A DNA stretch of 57,516 nucleotides. It comes from Bacteroidetes bacterium HGW-Bacteroidetes-7 (GTDB lineage Bacteria; Bacteroidota; Bacteroidia; Bacteroidales; UBA932). The stretch lies in the NCBI GenBank assembly GCA_002842465.1, contig PHDA01000017.1, positions 1 through 57,516 of the forward strand. The letters are read 5' to 3'. Shown here in pieces: positions 36,047 through 43,106 of this stretch. Both the position numbers and the translations under genes were made by a program. Below the pieces are notes generated by a model. That model had not been told where the DNA came from and ran no database searches. It saw only the letters and a list, made by a program, of their open reading frames with translations. Numbering within the stretch: position 1 is the stretch's first letter; every line of letters begins with the position of its first letter.

Positions 36047-36207
36047 CTCCGCGCCACTTTTGGATATGTGTTTGCTAAACAGGTGTATGCAAAATAGACT
36101 TATGCGAATTTGCTCTTGCATTTGCATAAGTCTCTTTTGTAATGTGTTGAAAAGAAATTAGTTGTCCAAAAGTGGCGCGGAGAATTACTTATGCGGAGAT
36201 TTATTGC
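36047..36207. repeat. Palindromic repeat, copy 2
   Basis: A 136-base palindrome (36047-36182) with perfect 18-base terminal arms (CTCCGCGCCACTTTTGGA / TCCAAAAGTGGCGCGGAG) and a perfect 10-base inner pair AGACTTATGC / GCATAAGTCT. It is followed by the same 25-base tail as copy 1 (36183-36207, two differences). Copies 1 and 2 are direct repeats and enclose the LytTR gene and its partner. Confidence 0.87.
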
Positions 36208-36210
36208 AAA

Positions 36211-36237
36211 AGAAAAAGCAGATATTGCTATCTGCTT
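36211..36237 (-). terminator. Terminator of the 61-residue membrane gene
   Basis: Perfect stem AAGCAGATA (36216-36224) / TATCTGCTT (36229-36237) with a 4-base loop; on the minus strand it is followed by TTTTTCTTTT. It lies about 95 bases past the stop of the minus-strand gene at 36332. Confidence 0.65.
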
Positions 36238-36331
36238 CTTCACCCTAAACAAAACAGTTACCTAAACTTAACCTAAGAAACTAGAACTATGATTAGAATG
36301 CTCAAAAAATTTTCGAGCATACTAATAAAAA
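36238..36331. other. Leader-like remnant without a gene
   Basis: Contains TTAACCTAA (36268-36276) about a dozen bases before an ATG (36289), the same arrangement as the leaders of the two susC genes. The frame from this ATG stops after 20 codons. A short hairpin, ATGCTC/GAGCAT, follows. I see no supportable gene. Confidence 0.3.
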
Positions 36332-36517
36332 TTAAACTGATATATCCTTAAGAAAATCCAATACTCCGAATATCCTAAGCAGCCAAATAATAACTATGAT
36401 TACAACAACGATATTCAAGATTCTCTTGATTTTTACGTCCATTGGGATATAAGTGTTAACAAGCCACAAAACGATACCTGCAACAACAAGTACAATTAAA
36501 ATAGTAAGTAATGGCAT
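36332..36517 (-). CDS. Small two-helix membrane protein (Thivi_2564-like)
   Basis: 61 residues: MPLLTILIVLVVAGIVLWLVNTYIPMD, a basic loop KIKRILN, then a second helix VVVIIVIIWLLRIFGVLDFL. This pattern (WLVNTYIPM, KxILNxVVVI, WLLxxFG) matches a widespread family of tiny membrane proteins of unknown function. Start ATG at 36517. Monocistronic, with a terminator behind it. Confidence 0.75.
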   Translation of the reverse strand: MPLLTILIVLVVAGIVLWLVNTYIPMDVKIKRILNIVVVIIVIIWLLRIFGVLDFLKDISV

Positions 36518-36750
36518 AATATATTTTTTAGTTTTTTACTATACCAAAGCTAACTAACAAATACTTAAAATATTTTCAAGATTTCATGAAATATTTACAA
36601 TGTTCACACATTTGAGATTATGAGGATAGTTCATAGATAGCAAAACGAACTATTTTTAAAAAGGGGTACATAAAATCTGCTAAAGTTTGCTTAATTTTAG
36701 CATGTTGAAGTGTTTGCTTCAATACAATCAGCATATTTGAATCGGCATAT
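36518..36750. other. Divergent intergenic region before the partner-switch operon
   Basis: 233 bases without a gene. A hairpin ATAGTTC (36626-36632) / GAACTAT (36647-36653) followed by TTTTT points toward the operon at 36751. CATATTTG shortly before that ATG is one base off the -7 consensus. Promoter position uncertain. Confidence 0.35.
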
Positions 36751-37782
36751 ATGAAATCGCATTTTATCAAGGCATTAATAATCAGTGCTTTTGTGTTTTT
36801 TGTGAATATTCTTCTTTCTCAGCCGGCAAAATTAACATTTGCACCTCAATGGATGCCTCAGGCGCAATTTGCAGGATATTACATTGCTCAGGAGATGGGA
36901 TTTTACAAAGAGGCAGGTATTGAAGTTGAATTTATTCACCCCTCGGCAAATATTCCTGCCACCGACCTTCTATCCTCAGGCAAAGCAGATGTTATCTCTC
37001 TCTTTTTGGTTACCGGAATGTCAGCCAGAACAGAGGGTATGGATATTGTAAATATTTGCCAGCTCTCCCAGCACTCTGCAATATACATAGTTGCAAAGAA
37101 ATCAAGCGGTATTGACAAGCTGGAAAAGCTAAACGGAAAGAAGATAGGGGTCTGGAAAAGCGGGTTTGACGAAGTTCCAAAGGCAATGATGAAAGAGAAA
37201 AAATATAATATTGAATGGGTTCCCATCCTTTTCTCTGTTAACCTTTTTATGCTCGACGGAATTGACGCAATGACGGTAATGTCATATAATGAGTATAATA
37301 ATATCATCAATTGTGGAATTAACGAAGACGAACTCAATGTTTTTCCAATTTCAGAATATGGTTATGATATACCTGAAGACGGCCTCTATTGCCTTCATTC
37401 AACCTACGAAACTAAGAGAGAGGATTTCAAGAAATTCATAGCGGCTACTTTAAAAGGGTGGGATTATGCTGCAGCAAACAAAGCGACTGCCATAGATATT
37501 GTTCTTGACAGAATGAAGAGCGCACACATCCCTGCTAACCGTGTTCATCAGGAGTGGATGCTTGACAGAGTACTTGAGATGATGATGGTTTCAGACAATG
37601 ATGCACAAGACAATGATGCACAAGGCAAGGGAGCTCAAAACAGGAGTTTTCTAAATAAGAGAGTAAGAAGAGGAGAGTTGCTTGAATCCGACTTTGACCA
37701 GACGGCAAAAATAATTAATAGCATTTCGGAGAAAAGAGTGAGCTTTAAATTCGATGAATTCTACAAACCCCTTAACAGGTAA
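36751..37782 (+). CDS. NMT1/THI5-like periplasmic binding protein
   Basis: Exported protein of 343 residues (signal peptide about 1-24, ending LLSQ; no lipobox). It has the NMT1/SsuA fold: LTFAPQWMPQAQFAGYYIAQEMGFYKEAGIEVEFI, LLSSGKADVISLF, LNGKKIGVWKSGF. Family members bind thiamine-pyrimidine, taurine or similar ligands for ABC import, or act as sensor inputs. The usual SsuBC-type permease is not here; the gene directly after it (9 bases) is a SpoIIE-type phosphatase with an extracytoplasmic sensor domain. I therefore favour a ligand-presenting role in signalling. Residues about 282-296 are three tandem 5-residue units (DNDAQ, DNDAQ, GKGAQ). Confidence 0.85.
   Translation: MKSHFIKALIISAFVFFVNILLSQPAKLTFAPQWMPQAQFAGYYIAQEMGFYKEAGIEVEFIHPSANIPATDLLSSGKADVISLFLVTGMSARTEGMDIVNICQLSQHSAIYIVAKKSSGIDKLEKLNGKKIGVWKSGFDEVPKAMMKEKKYNIEWVPILFSVNLFMLDGIDAMTVMSYNEYNNIINCGINEDELNVFPISEYGYDIPEDGLYCLHSTYETKREDFKKFIAATLKGWDYAAANKATAIDIVLDRMKSAHIPANRVHQEWMLDRVLEMMMVSDNDAQDNDAQGKGAQNRSFLNKRVRRGELLESDFDQTAKIINSISEKRVSFKFDEFYKPLNR
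37594..37638 (+). repeat. 15-bp coding tandem repeat inside the NMT1-like gene
   Basis: GACAATGATGCACAA occurs twice in a row (37594-37608 and 37609-37623), followed by a decayed third unit GGCAAGGGAGCTCAA. The frame is kept, adding a hydrophilic loop of five residues per copy. Exact copies suggest recent slippage and possible length variation. Confidence 0.8.
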
Positions 37783-37791
37783 CTATCAGCT

Positions 37792-39720
37792 ATGAAAAAG
37801 ACAACACTTTCATACCACATAATCAAGAATGTGCTGTTTTTTTGCATCGCGCTATTTCTGGTTACCTTTTCGGTCTACTACTATTTTGCGCGGAAAACTA
37901 TCAGAGAAGACACAAGGGAAAACTCTGTTTACCTTGCAAAGACTACCATTAACATGATAGAGCAGGTTCTGACGCTGGCAGAGAAAAATCCACAAATTAT
38001 TGCCAAGATGCTGGAATCATCATTTGTAAGCAAAGACTCTCTTTTGCCATTTTTGAAGTCGATGCTTAGTGTAAACAATAGTTTGTATGGCTCTATAATT
38101 GCCTACGAACCAAATTATTATCCAGAACATGGAATGTACTTTGCCCCATATGTTTACAGACAGGGTGATTCAATTTGTTCATCAATTTTAGGTCATATAA
38201 ACTACGAGTATTTTTATATGGATTGGTACCAGATACCAAAAATAACAAATAAGCCATACTGGTCAGAGCCATATTTTGATGAGGGGGGAGGAAATGTGTT
38301 GATGACTACATACTCGGTCCCTTTTTATACCCAAGTTAACGGTAAAAGAACATTTTCGGGTGTTGTAACTATTGATATCTCTCTTGAATGGCTTACAAAG
38401 ATTATAACAGATGTAAAGATACTTAACACAGGATATGCCTTCTTGCTCTCCCGCAACGGAGTGGTTATCTCCCACCCGAACAGCGAATACATTATGAACC
38501 AGACAATTTTTACAATTGCAAAGGAGATTAACCAGCCGGGAATGAGAGAGACAGGGAGAAGGATGATAAAAGGCGAAACCAGTTTTCAGGCGGCAGAGTT
38601 CCGAAGCGCATGGAAAAAAGGCAAACTTTGGATCAATTATGCTCCGCTTCCGTCAAGTAAATGGTCAATGGGAATCATATATCCAGAAGATGAGATGTTT
38701 GCCTCACTGCACAGAATGAACATAATACTTCTTGTTTTGATAATCGTAGGACTCATTAGTCTCTCGATTGTTATATTCAAAATTGTAAGCAACCTTACCT
38801 CTCCGCTAAAAGATTTTGCAGATTCTGCCAGATTGATTGCTGCCGGCAATTTTAATGTCAGATTGCCGGAGATTAAAACAGAGGACGAGATGAAAGAGCT
38901 TCACAACTCATTCTCGTTTATGCAAAAGGAGCTGGATGAATACATGGCAACATTGAAAGAGACCACCTCGGCCAAAGAGAAGATTGAAAGTGAGTTAAGG
39001 ATTGCCAATGAGATTCAGATGTCTATGATTCCACATATTTTTCCCCCTTTTCCGGATTTGCCTCAGATTGATCTTTTTGCAACACTCAAATCTGCAAAAG
39101 AGGTAGGTGGAGATCTTTACGATTTCTTTGTAATTGACGGGTGTAAGTTCTGCTTTGCAATAGGAGATGTTTCAGGAAAGGGAGTTCCGGCGTCGCTTTT
39201 TATGGCTGTAACACGAACATTGGTGCGCTCTATATCGGATAATGTACACTTACCATCGGCAATCGTAGAATCTCTTAATAAATCAATCTCACAGAATAAC
39301 GATTCAAATATGTTTGTGACACTTTTTCTTGGAGTACTTGACCTTAAAACCGGTGAACTGCAGTATACAAATGCGGGACACAATCCGCCGGTACTAATCA
39401 GGAAAAACAGAGAGGCATATATGTTTGAAAAGACCAAATTTATACCGGCCGGGCTCTTTGAAGATTTTAAATACGGAGAGTCATCGGTTAAACTTGAGTC
39501 AGGCGATATGCTCTTCCTCTATACAGACGGCGTAAGTGAAGCAGAAAACTCACAGGGCGAACTGTTTGGAGAACAAGCAATAATGCAGATTATAAACAAC
39601 AATATAACCGCCCGGCCGCAAGAGCTGATTGACAAAATGAGCGCAGAGATATCCGGACATGTGAACGGATACACTCAATCTGACGATATTACAATGATGA
39701 CAATTGTTTACAATGGATAA
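37792..39720 (+). CDS. dCache-HAMP-SpoIIE/RsbU-type protein phosphatase
   Basis: Membrane sensor phosphatase of 642 residues. TM1 about 12-32, an extracytoplasmic dCache-type domain about 35-300 (ANEP-like YEPNYYPEHGMYFAPYVYR, WYQIPKITNKPYWSEPYFDEGGG, VVTIDISLEWL), TM2 about 305-325, HAMP about 326-380, coiled linker, then a PP2C-like SpoIIE domain about 410-640 with the metal motifs KEVGGDLYDFF, AIGDVSGKGVPASL, TNAGHNPPVL, LYTDGVSEAEN and SDDITMM. In the partner-switch scheme it dephosphorylates the STAS protein two genes down. The stop overlaps the start of the HATPase gene. Confidence 0.93.
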   Translation: MKKTTLSYHIIKNVLFFCIALFLVTFSVYYYFARKTIREDTRENSVYLAKTTINMIEQVLTLAEKNPQIIAKMLESSFVSKDSLLPFLKSMLSVNNSLYGSIIAYEPNYYPEHGMYFAPYVYRQGDSICSSILGHINYEYFYMDWYQIPKITNKPYWSEPYFDEGGGNVLMTTYSVPFYTQVNGKRTFSGVVTIDISLEWLTKIITDVKILNTGYAFLLSRNGVVISHPNSEYIMNQTIFTIAKEINQPGMRETGRRMIKGETSFQAAEFRSAWKKGKLWINYAPLPSSKWSMGIIYPEDEMFASLHRMNIILLVLIIVGLISLSIVIFKIVSNLTSPLKDFADSARLIAAGNFNVRLPEIKTEDEMKELHNSFSFMQKELDEYMATLKETTSAKEKIESELRIANEIQMSMIPHIFPPFPDLPQIDLFATLKSAKEVGGDLYDFFVIDGCKFCFAIGDVSGKGVPASLFMAVTRTLVRSISDNVHLPSAIVESLNKSISQNNDSNMFVTLFLGVLDLKTGELQYTNAGHNPPVLIRKNREAYMFEKTKFIPAGLFEDFKYGESSVKLESGDMLFLYTDGVSEAENSQGELFGEQAIMQIINNNITARPQELIDKMSAEISGHVNGYTQSDDITMMTIVYNG

Positions 39721-40141
39721 TCATAATAATAAAAGGAGTTTGCTTATCAGTAACAAAATTGACGAACTCTCAAAAGTTGCAATATTTCTGGAGGAACTTG
39801 GGATATCATGGGGTATGCCGGACTATTTGACAGCAAATTTAAATCTGGTTATTGAAGAGGCCTTGTCAAATACAATTCTGTATGGCTATGATGATGCTGA
39901 CAATCATTCTATTGAAATAATATTAACCAAAAGTGATGGCCAAATATCCATAACAATTAAAGATGACGGGCTTGAGTTTGACCCAACAAAAAAGAGAGAT
40001 CCCGACACAACGCTCTCTGCCGAAGAGAGACCTGTAGGAGGGTTGGGCATATTTTTGATAAAACAACTGATGGATAATGTACAATATTTGAGGGAAGAAA
40101 AAATAAATTACTTAATTTTAACAAAAAACATCACTTTATGA
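39713..40141 (+). CDS. RsbW/SpoIIAB-like serine kinase (HATPase_c_2)
   Basis: ATP-dependent anti-sigma-type kinase of 142 residues from the ATG at 39713, which overlaps the upstream stop by 8 bases. The N box is LNLVIEEALSNTILYGY, the G1 box IKDDGLEFDP, and the G2 box GGLGIFLIKQLMDNV, so the ATP site looks complete. It should phosphorylate the STAS protein encoded next (ATGA overlap) and sequester an unidentified partner. No sigma-B-type gene is in the window, so the downstream target is open. Confidence 0.9.
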   Translation: MDNHNNKRSLLISNKIDELSKVAIFLEELGISWGMPDYLTANLNLVIEEALSNTILYGYDDADNHSIEIILTKSDGQISITIKDDGLEFDPTKKRDPDTTLSAEERPVGGLGIFLIKQLMDNVQYLREEKINYLILTKNITL

Positions 40142-40467
40142 ACACAACCCTTGTTAAGTCAGGAGAGTACTCTGTAATAATCGTCGAAGGAAGAGTTGAT
40201 ACCACAAATGCAGGTGAATTTGAAAAGGCAGTAATGGATGTTGTTGAAAGCGGCACCGACAAGATAATTCTTGATTGTACGGGATTAAACTACATCAGCA
40301 GCTCAGGGTTGAGGATTTTTCTGATTGTGCATAAAAGGATGCTTGCAAAAAAGGGCTGCTTAAAACTTTGCTCTCTTCAGCCCGGAATAAAAGAGATTTT
40401 TGATATTTCGGGTTTCTCAACAATTTTTTCAATTTTCCCGGATCAGCAAACTGCCGAAAGCGACTAA
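40138..40467 (+). CDS. STAS-domain anti-sigma-factor antagonist (RsbV/SpoIIAA-like)
   Basis: Single STAS domain of 109 residues: VIIVEGRVDTTNAGEFEKAV, then ILDCTGLNYISSSGLRIFLIVHKR with the phosphorylatable Ser in YISSSGLR, and IFDISGFSTIFSIF at the end. It is the phospho-switch protein between the kinase and the SpoIIE-type phosphatase just upstream. Confidence 0.92.
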   Translation: MNTTLVKSGEYSVIIVEGRVDTTNAGEFEKAVMDVVESGTDKIILDCTGLNYISSSGLRIFLIVHKRMLAKKGCLKLCSLQPGIKEIFDISGFSTIFSIFPDQQTAESD

Positions 40468-40500
40468 AAAAATAAAATAACAGGAAAATAATTTATTGTT

Positions 40501-41178
40501 ATGGAGTTCCTGGAATCAATTGTTAACTCGTTTAATAGTAACCTTATATTGAACAACGGATGGCTTGTTGTTCTTAAAGGGTTGTGGGTTACTATACTGA
40601 TTACCGCATTTGGACTTCTTTTCGGAACCATTACAGGTGCGATTCTGTGCTTCTTAAGGCTGTCTGCAACAGGATTACTGAGAATTGTCGCAAAAACAGT
40701 CATAGCATTTCTCAGAGGCAGCCCTGTACTGCTTTTGCTTATGGTTTTCTACTACGTGGTGTTTGCAAACAGCAGGATTGACGCCGTCTATATTGCTGTA
40801 ATCGCCTTTTCGCTTAACAGCGGAGCACATATTGCCGAAATCATGCGCTCTGCTCTTTCGGCGGTAGATAAAAAACAACTCGAAGCTGCCAGAATGCTTG
40901 GCTTTACAAAATACAGGGCATTTATGGCAATAACGCTTCCTCAGGCAGGCAGAATTGCCAGACCTGTCTATCAGAATGCAACGATTAACCTCCTCCAGTG
41001 GACATCCGTAGTAGGATACGTTACAATTACAGATCTCACACGAACTGTAAACAACATTGGAGCGCGTACGGGGGATCCATTTTTTGCCCTCTTCTTTGGG
41101 ATACTTATTTATCTAGGTATCTCATATCTGGTCAATTTTCTGTTCACTTTAAAAATCAGAAACAGGGAGGCATTATGA
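40501..41178 (+). CDS. Polar-amino-acid-type ABC transporter permease (HisMQ family)
   Basis: Inner-membrane permease of 225 residues with about five membrane segments. The family features are LNNGWLVVLKGLWVTILITAFGLLFGTITGAILC, the FLRGSPVLLLLMVFYYV region, and the EAA loop EAARMLGFTKYRAFMAITLPQAGRIARPVYQN, which contacts the ATPase. It has the normal length for a HisM/GlnP homodimer. The stop overlaps the ATPase start as ATGA. Confidence 0.93.
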   Translation: MEFLESIVNSFNSNLILNNGWLVVLKGLWVTILITAFGLLFGTITGAILCFLRLSATGLLRIVAKTVIAFLRGSPVLLLLMVFYYVVFANSRIDAVYIAVIAFSLNSGAHIAEIMRSALSAVDKKQLEAARMLGFTKYRAFMAITLPQAGRIARPVYQNATINLLQWTSVVGYVTITDLTRTVNNIGARTGDPFFALFFGILIYLGISYLVNFLFTLKIRNREAL

Positions 41179-42266
41179 TACAGACAGTTGACCTATGCAA
41201 AAGTTTTGGCAATCTTGTAATTTTTAAAAATATTAATATTACAGTACAGAAGGGTGAGTGCGTTGCTGTTATCGGGCCCTCAGGAACCGGCAAGAGTGTT
41301 TTGTTCAGAACTATTGCCATGCTTGAAAAACCGGACAGTGGTCAGGTATTTATAAACGGAACGGATATAACCCGCAAGGATATCAACATAAACAAAGTAA
41401 GAGAAAAGCTTGGGATGGTCTATCAGGGTTTTCATCTCTTTTCACACCTTAATGTAATTGACAATATTACCTTGGCTCCAATAAAGGTCAGTATAATGAA
41501 AAAGCAGGAAGCTCAGAAAAAGGCTATGGAACTTCTCTCGATGGTAGGGCTGACAGAGAAAGCCTCTGCTTTCCCTCACCAGCTCTCCGGAGGGCAGCAG
41601 CAAAGGGTGGCGATAGCAAGATCTCTGGCAATGGATCCTGACATTATTTTGTTTGACGAGCCCACATCTGCACTTGACCCTTCAATGACAGGAGAGGTGC
41701 TGGCGATTATAAGAAAGCTTGCCCGTAGTGGTCTAACGATGATGATCTCTACACATGAGATGAGTTTTGCTCAGGATGTTGCAAACAGAGTCCTCTATAT
41801 TGATGAAAAGGGTGTATACGAGCAGGGAACCGCTCATGAGATTTTTCAAAATCCACAAAGGGAGAAGACCAGAATGTTCATCCGTAAGCTCAAAGTATTC
41901 AGCTATTCAATTACTTCCCGAGGTTTTGATATGGTTGCGATGAATGTTCAGATTGAACTGTTTTGTCAAAAATACAACATTGATTCCAGGAAGATTAATC
42001 ATATCCAGCTTGTTTTAGAGGAGCTGATACTTGAGGTGTCAGGAGAAGCCGAGGGTAAGCAACAATTAAAAATTGATTTCACAATAGAGCACTCAGAAGA
42101 GAAGGGTGAGATCTTAATCACATTCTGTTACGAAGGAGAGTTTCAAAATCCTTTTGAGCATGAAGAGGAGGGTGATAATTTAGGAATGGTTCTGATTACA
42201 GGTGTTGCAAAGAATTTTAGCCATAAGTATGAAGATGGCCGAAACACCATAAATATTAACATTTAA
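41175..42266 (+). CDS. Amino-acid-type ABC ATPase fused to a degenerate RsbW-like domain
   Basis: 363 residues from the ATG at 41175 (overlapping the permease stop; the open frame further upstream lies inside the permease gene). Residues 1-240 are a HisP/GlnQ-type ATPase: Walker A GPSGTGKS (34-41), Q-loop VYQG, signature LSGGQ (137-141), Walker B IILFDE (157-162), His194 switch. Residues about 248-363 are an added domain whose order matches the HATPase_c_2 fold of the kinase at 39713: QLVLEELILEV (278-288) for the N box, a beta strand ILITFCYEG where G1 should be, and DNLGMVLITGVAKNF (335-349) for the G2 helix. The N-box Asn is Glu287 and the G1 Asp-Gly motif is lost, so this domain probably does not bind ATP and may instead dock a STAS or kinase partner. 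Confidence 0.9.
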   Translation: MIQTVDLCKSFGNLVIFKNINITVQKGECVAVIGPSGTGKSVLFRTIAMLEKPDSGQVFINGTDITRKDININKVREKLGMVYQGFHLFSHLNVIDNITLAPIKVSIMKKQEAQKKAMELLSMVGLTEKASAFPHQLSGGQQQRVAIARSLAMDPDIILFDEPTSALDPSMTGEVLAIIRKLARSGLTMMISTHEMSFAQDVANRVLYIDEKGVYEQGTAHEIFQNPQREKTRMFIRKLKVFSYSITSRGFDMVAMNVQIELFCQKYNIDSRKINHIQLVLEELILEVSGEAEGKQQLKIDFTIEHSEEKGEILITFCYEGEFQNPFEHEEEGDNLGMVLITGVAKNFSHKYEDGRNTININI

Positions 42267-42278
42267 ATTTTAAGAACT

Positions 42279-43106
42279 ATGAAAAACAAAATTTCCATTT
42301 TATTAATTGCCCTTATAACACTGGGGATAACCTCATGCGGACCTAAGACAGCAAAAATTGAGACATTGGCCGACCTTCAGGGTAAGGTTATCGGAACCCT
42401 CTCTTCTGGAATTTCTGAAGAGGGAAGTAAAGCAATGATTACAGCTTTGATCGGAGGAGAGCCTTCTCAGATACTCAGCTTCAACAGGTCTTTGGATGTG
42501 CTTGCAGCACTAAGAAGCGGTAAAATTGACGGGTTTGCATCACATCAGTTTGCAGCCGATTACAATCTAAAGAGAAACACAGATGTAATGTCAATTCCTG
42601 TGCTGGACATTCCAATTGAAGGACAGGCAATTATGGCAGTACGTTCAGAAGACACAAAACTGAAGGCACATCTTGACAGCGCAATCTTAATTCTTAAAGA
42701 TAACGGAATGATTGCATCTCTTGAAGAGGAGTGGATTACAAACCTCCCTGCCGAGAATGAACCAACTTTCAATGAAATTCCTGAAATCGAAGGAGCTGCA
42801 ACATATTATGTTGGAGTTTCAGGTGATCTGCCACCACTGGATTATGTAGCAGCTGACGGTTTCCCTGCCGGATTCAACGTTGCCTTGCTAAGCGAAATTG
42901 GCAAAATACTTAATGTCAACTTTAAATTTGTGTCACTTGAAACTCAGGCAAGATTCACCGCTCTTGCAAGCAAAAAGATAGATGTTGTATTCTGCCACTT
43001 CCAAAGTTCAAACACAAACTATTTTGACGAACTGAAAAACGACGGTTGGTTAGCAACAGAACCATATTTCATTTATAAAGGAGGCTGTTTTATCGTTAAC
43101 AAATGA
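42279..43106 (+). CDS. Periplasmic-binding lipoprotein with apparently circularly permuted SBP_bac_3 fold
   Basis: Lipoprotein of 275 residues (lipobox ITSC, Cys20). Residues about 28-155 match the second half of a normal SBP_bac_3 protein (LADLQGKVIGTLSSG, VLAALRSGKIDGF, then AIMAVRSED and the usual C-terminal ILKDNGMIASLEEEWI). Residues about 165-275 match the first half (YYVGVSGDLPPLDYVAADGFPAGFNVALLSEIGKIL, FTALASKKIDVVF, TEPYFIYKGG), ending exactly where the family normally continues with the D-L-x-G-K strand. So all parts are present in exchanged order. The Arg that binds the amino-acid carboxylate (in RxxxxxFS) is replaced (SSNTNYFDEL). It presumably serves the permease and ATPase just upstream. 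Confidence 0.87.
   Translation: MKNKISILLIALITLGITSCGPKTAKIETLADLQGKVIGTLSSGISEEGSKAMITALIGGEPSQILSFNRSLDVLAALRSGKIDGFASHQFAADYNLKRNTDVMSIPVLDIPIEGQAIMAVRSEDTKLKAHLDSAILILKDNGMIASLEEEWITNLPAENEPTFNEIPEIEGAATYYVGVSGDLPPLDYVAADGFPAGFNVALLSEIGKILNVNFKFVSLETQARFTALASKKIDVVFCHFQSSNTNYFDELKNDGWLATEPYFIYKGGCFIVNK

Noticed and set aside
34723-36207. Integron attC sites or a CRISPR array as explanation for the two palindromic repeats
   Set aside because: No 7-base integron core pair was recognised at the ends, there is no integrase gene, only two copies occur with 1.16 kb between them, and there are no regular spacers.
36289-36351. 20-codon ORF after the susC-like leader
   Set aside because: It runs into the minus-strand membrane gene, has no recognisable product and could arise by chance in AT-rich DNA; only the leader similarity was kept.
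40998-41174. N-terminal extension of the ABC ATPase overlapping the permease gene
   Set aside because: These 59 codons lie inside the permease coding sequence in another frame and do not resemble anything; the ATG at 41175 starts right at the ABC domain and overlaps the permease stop as ATGA.
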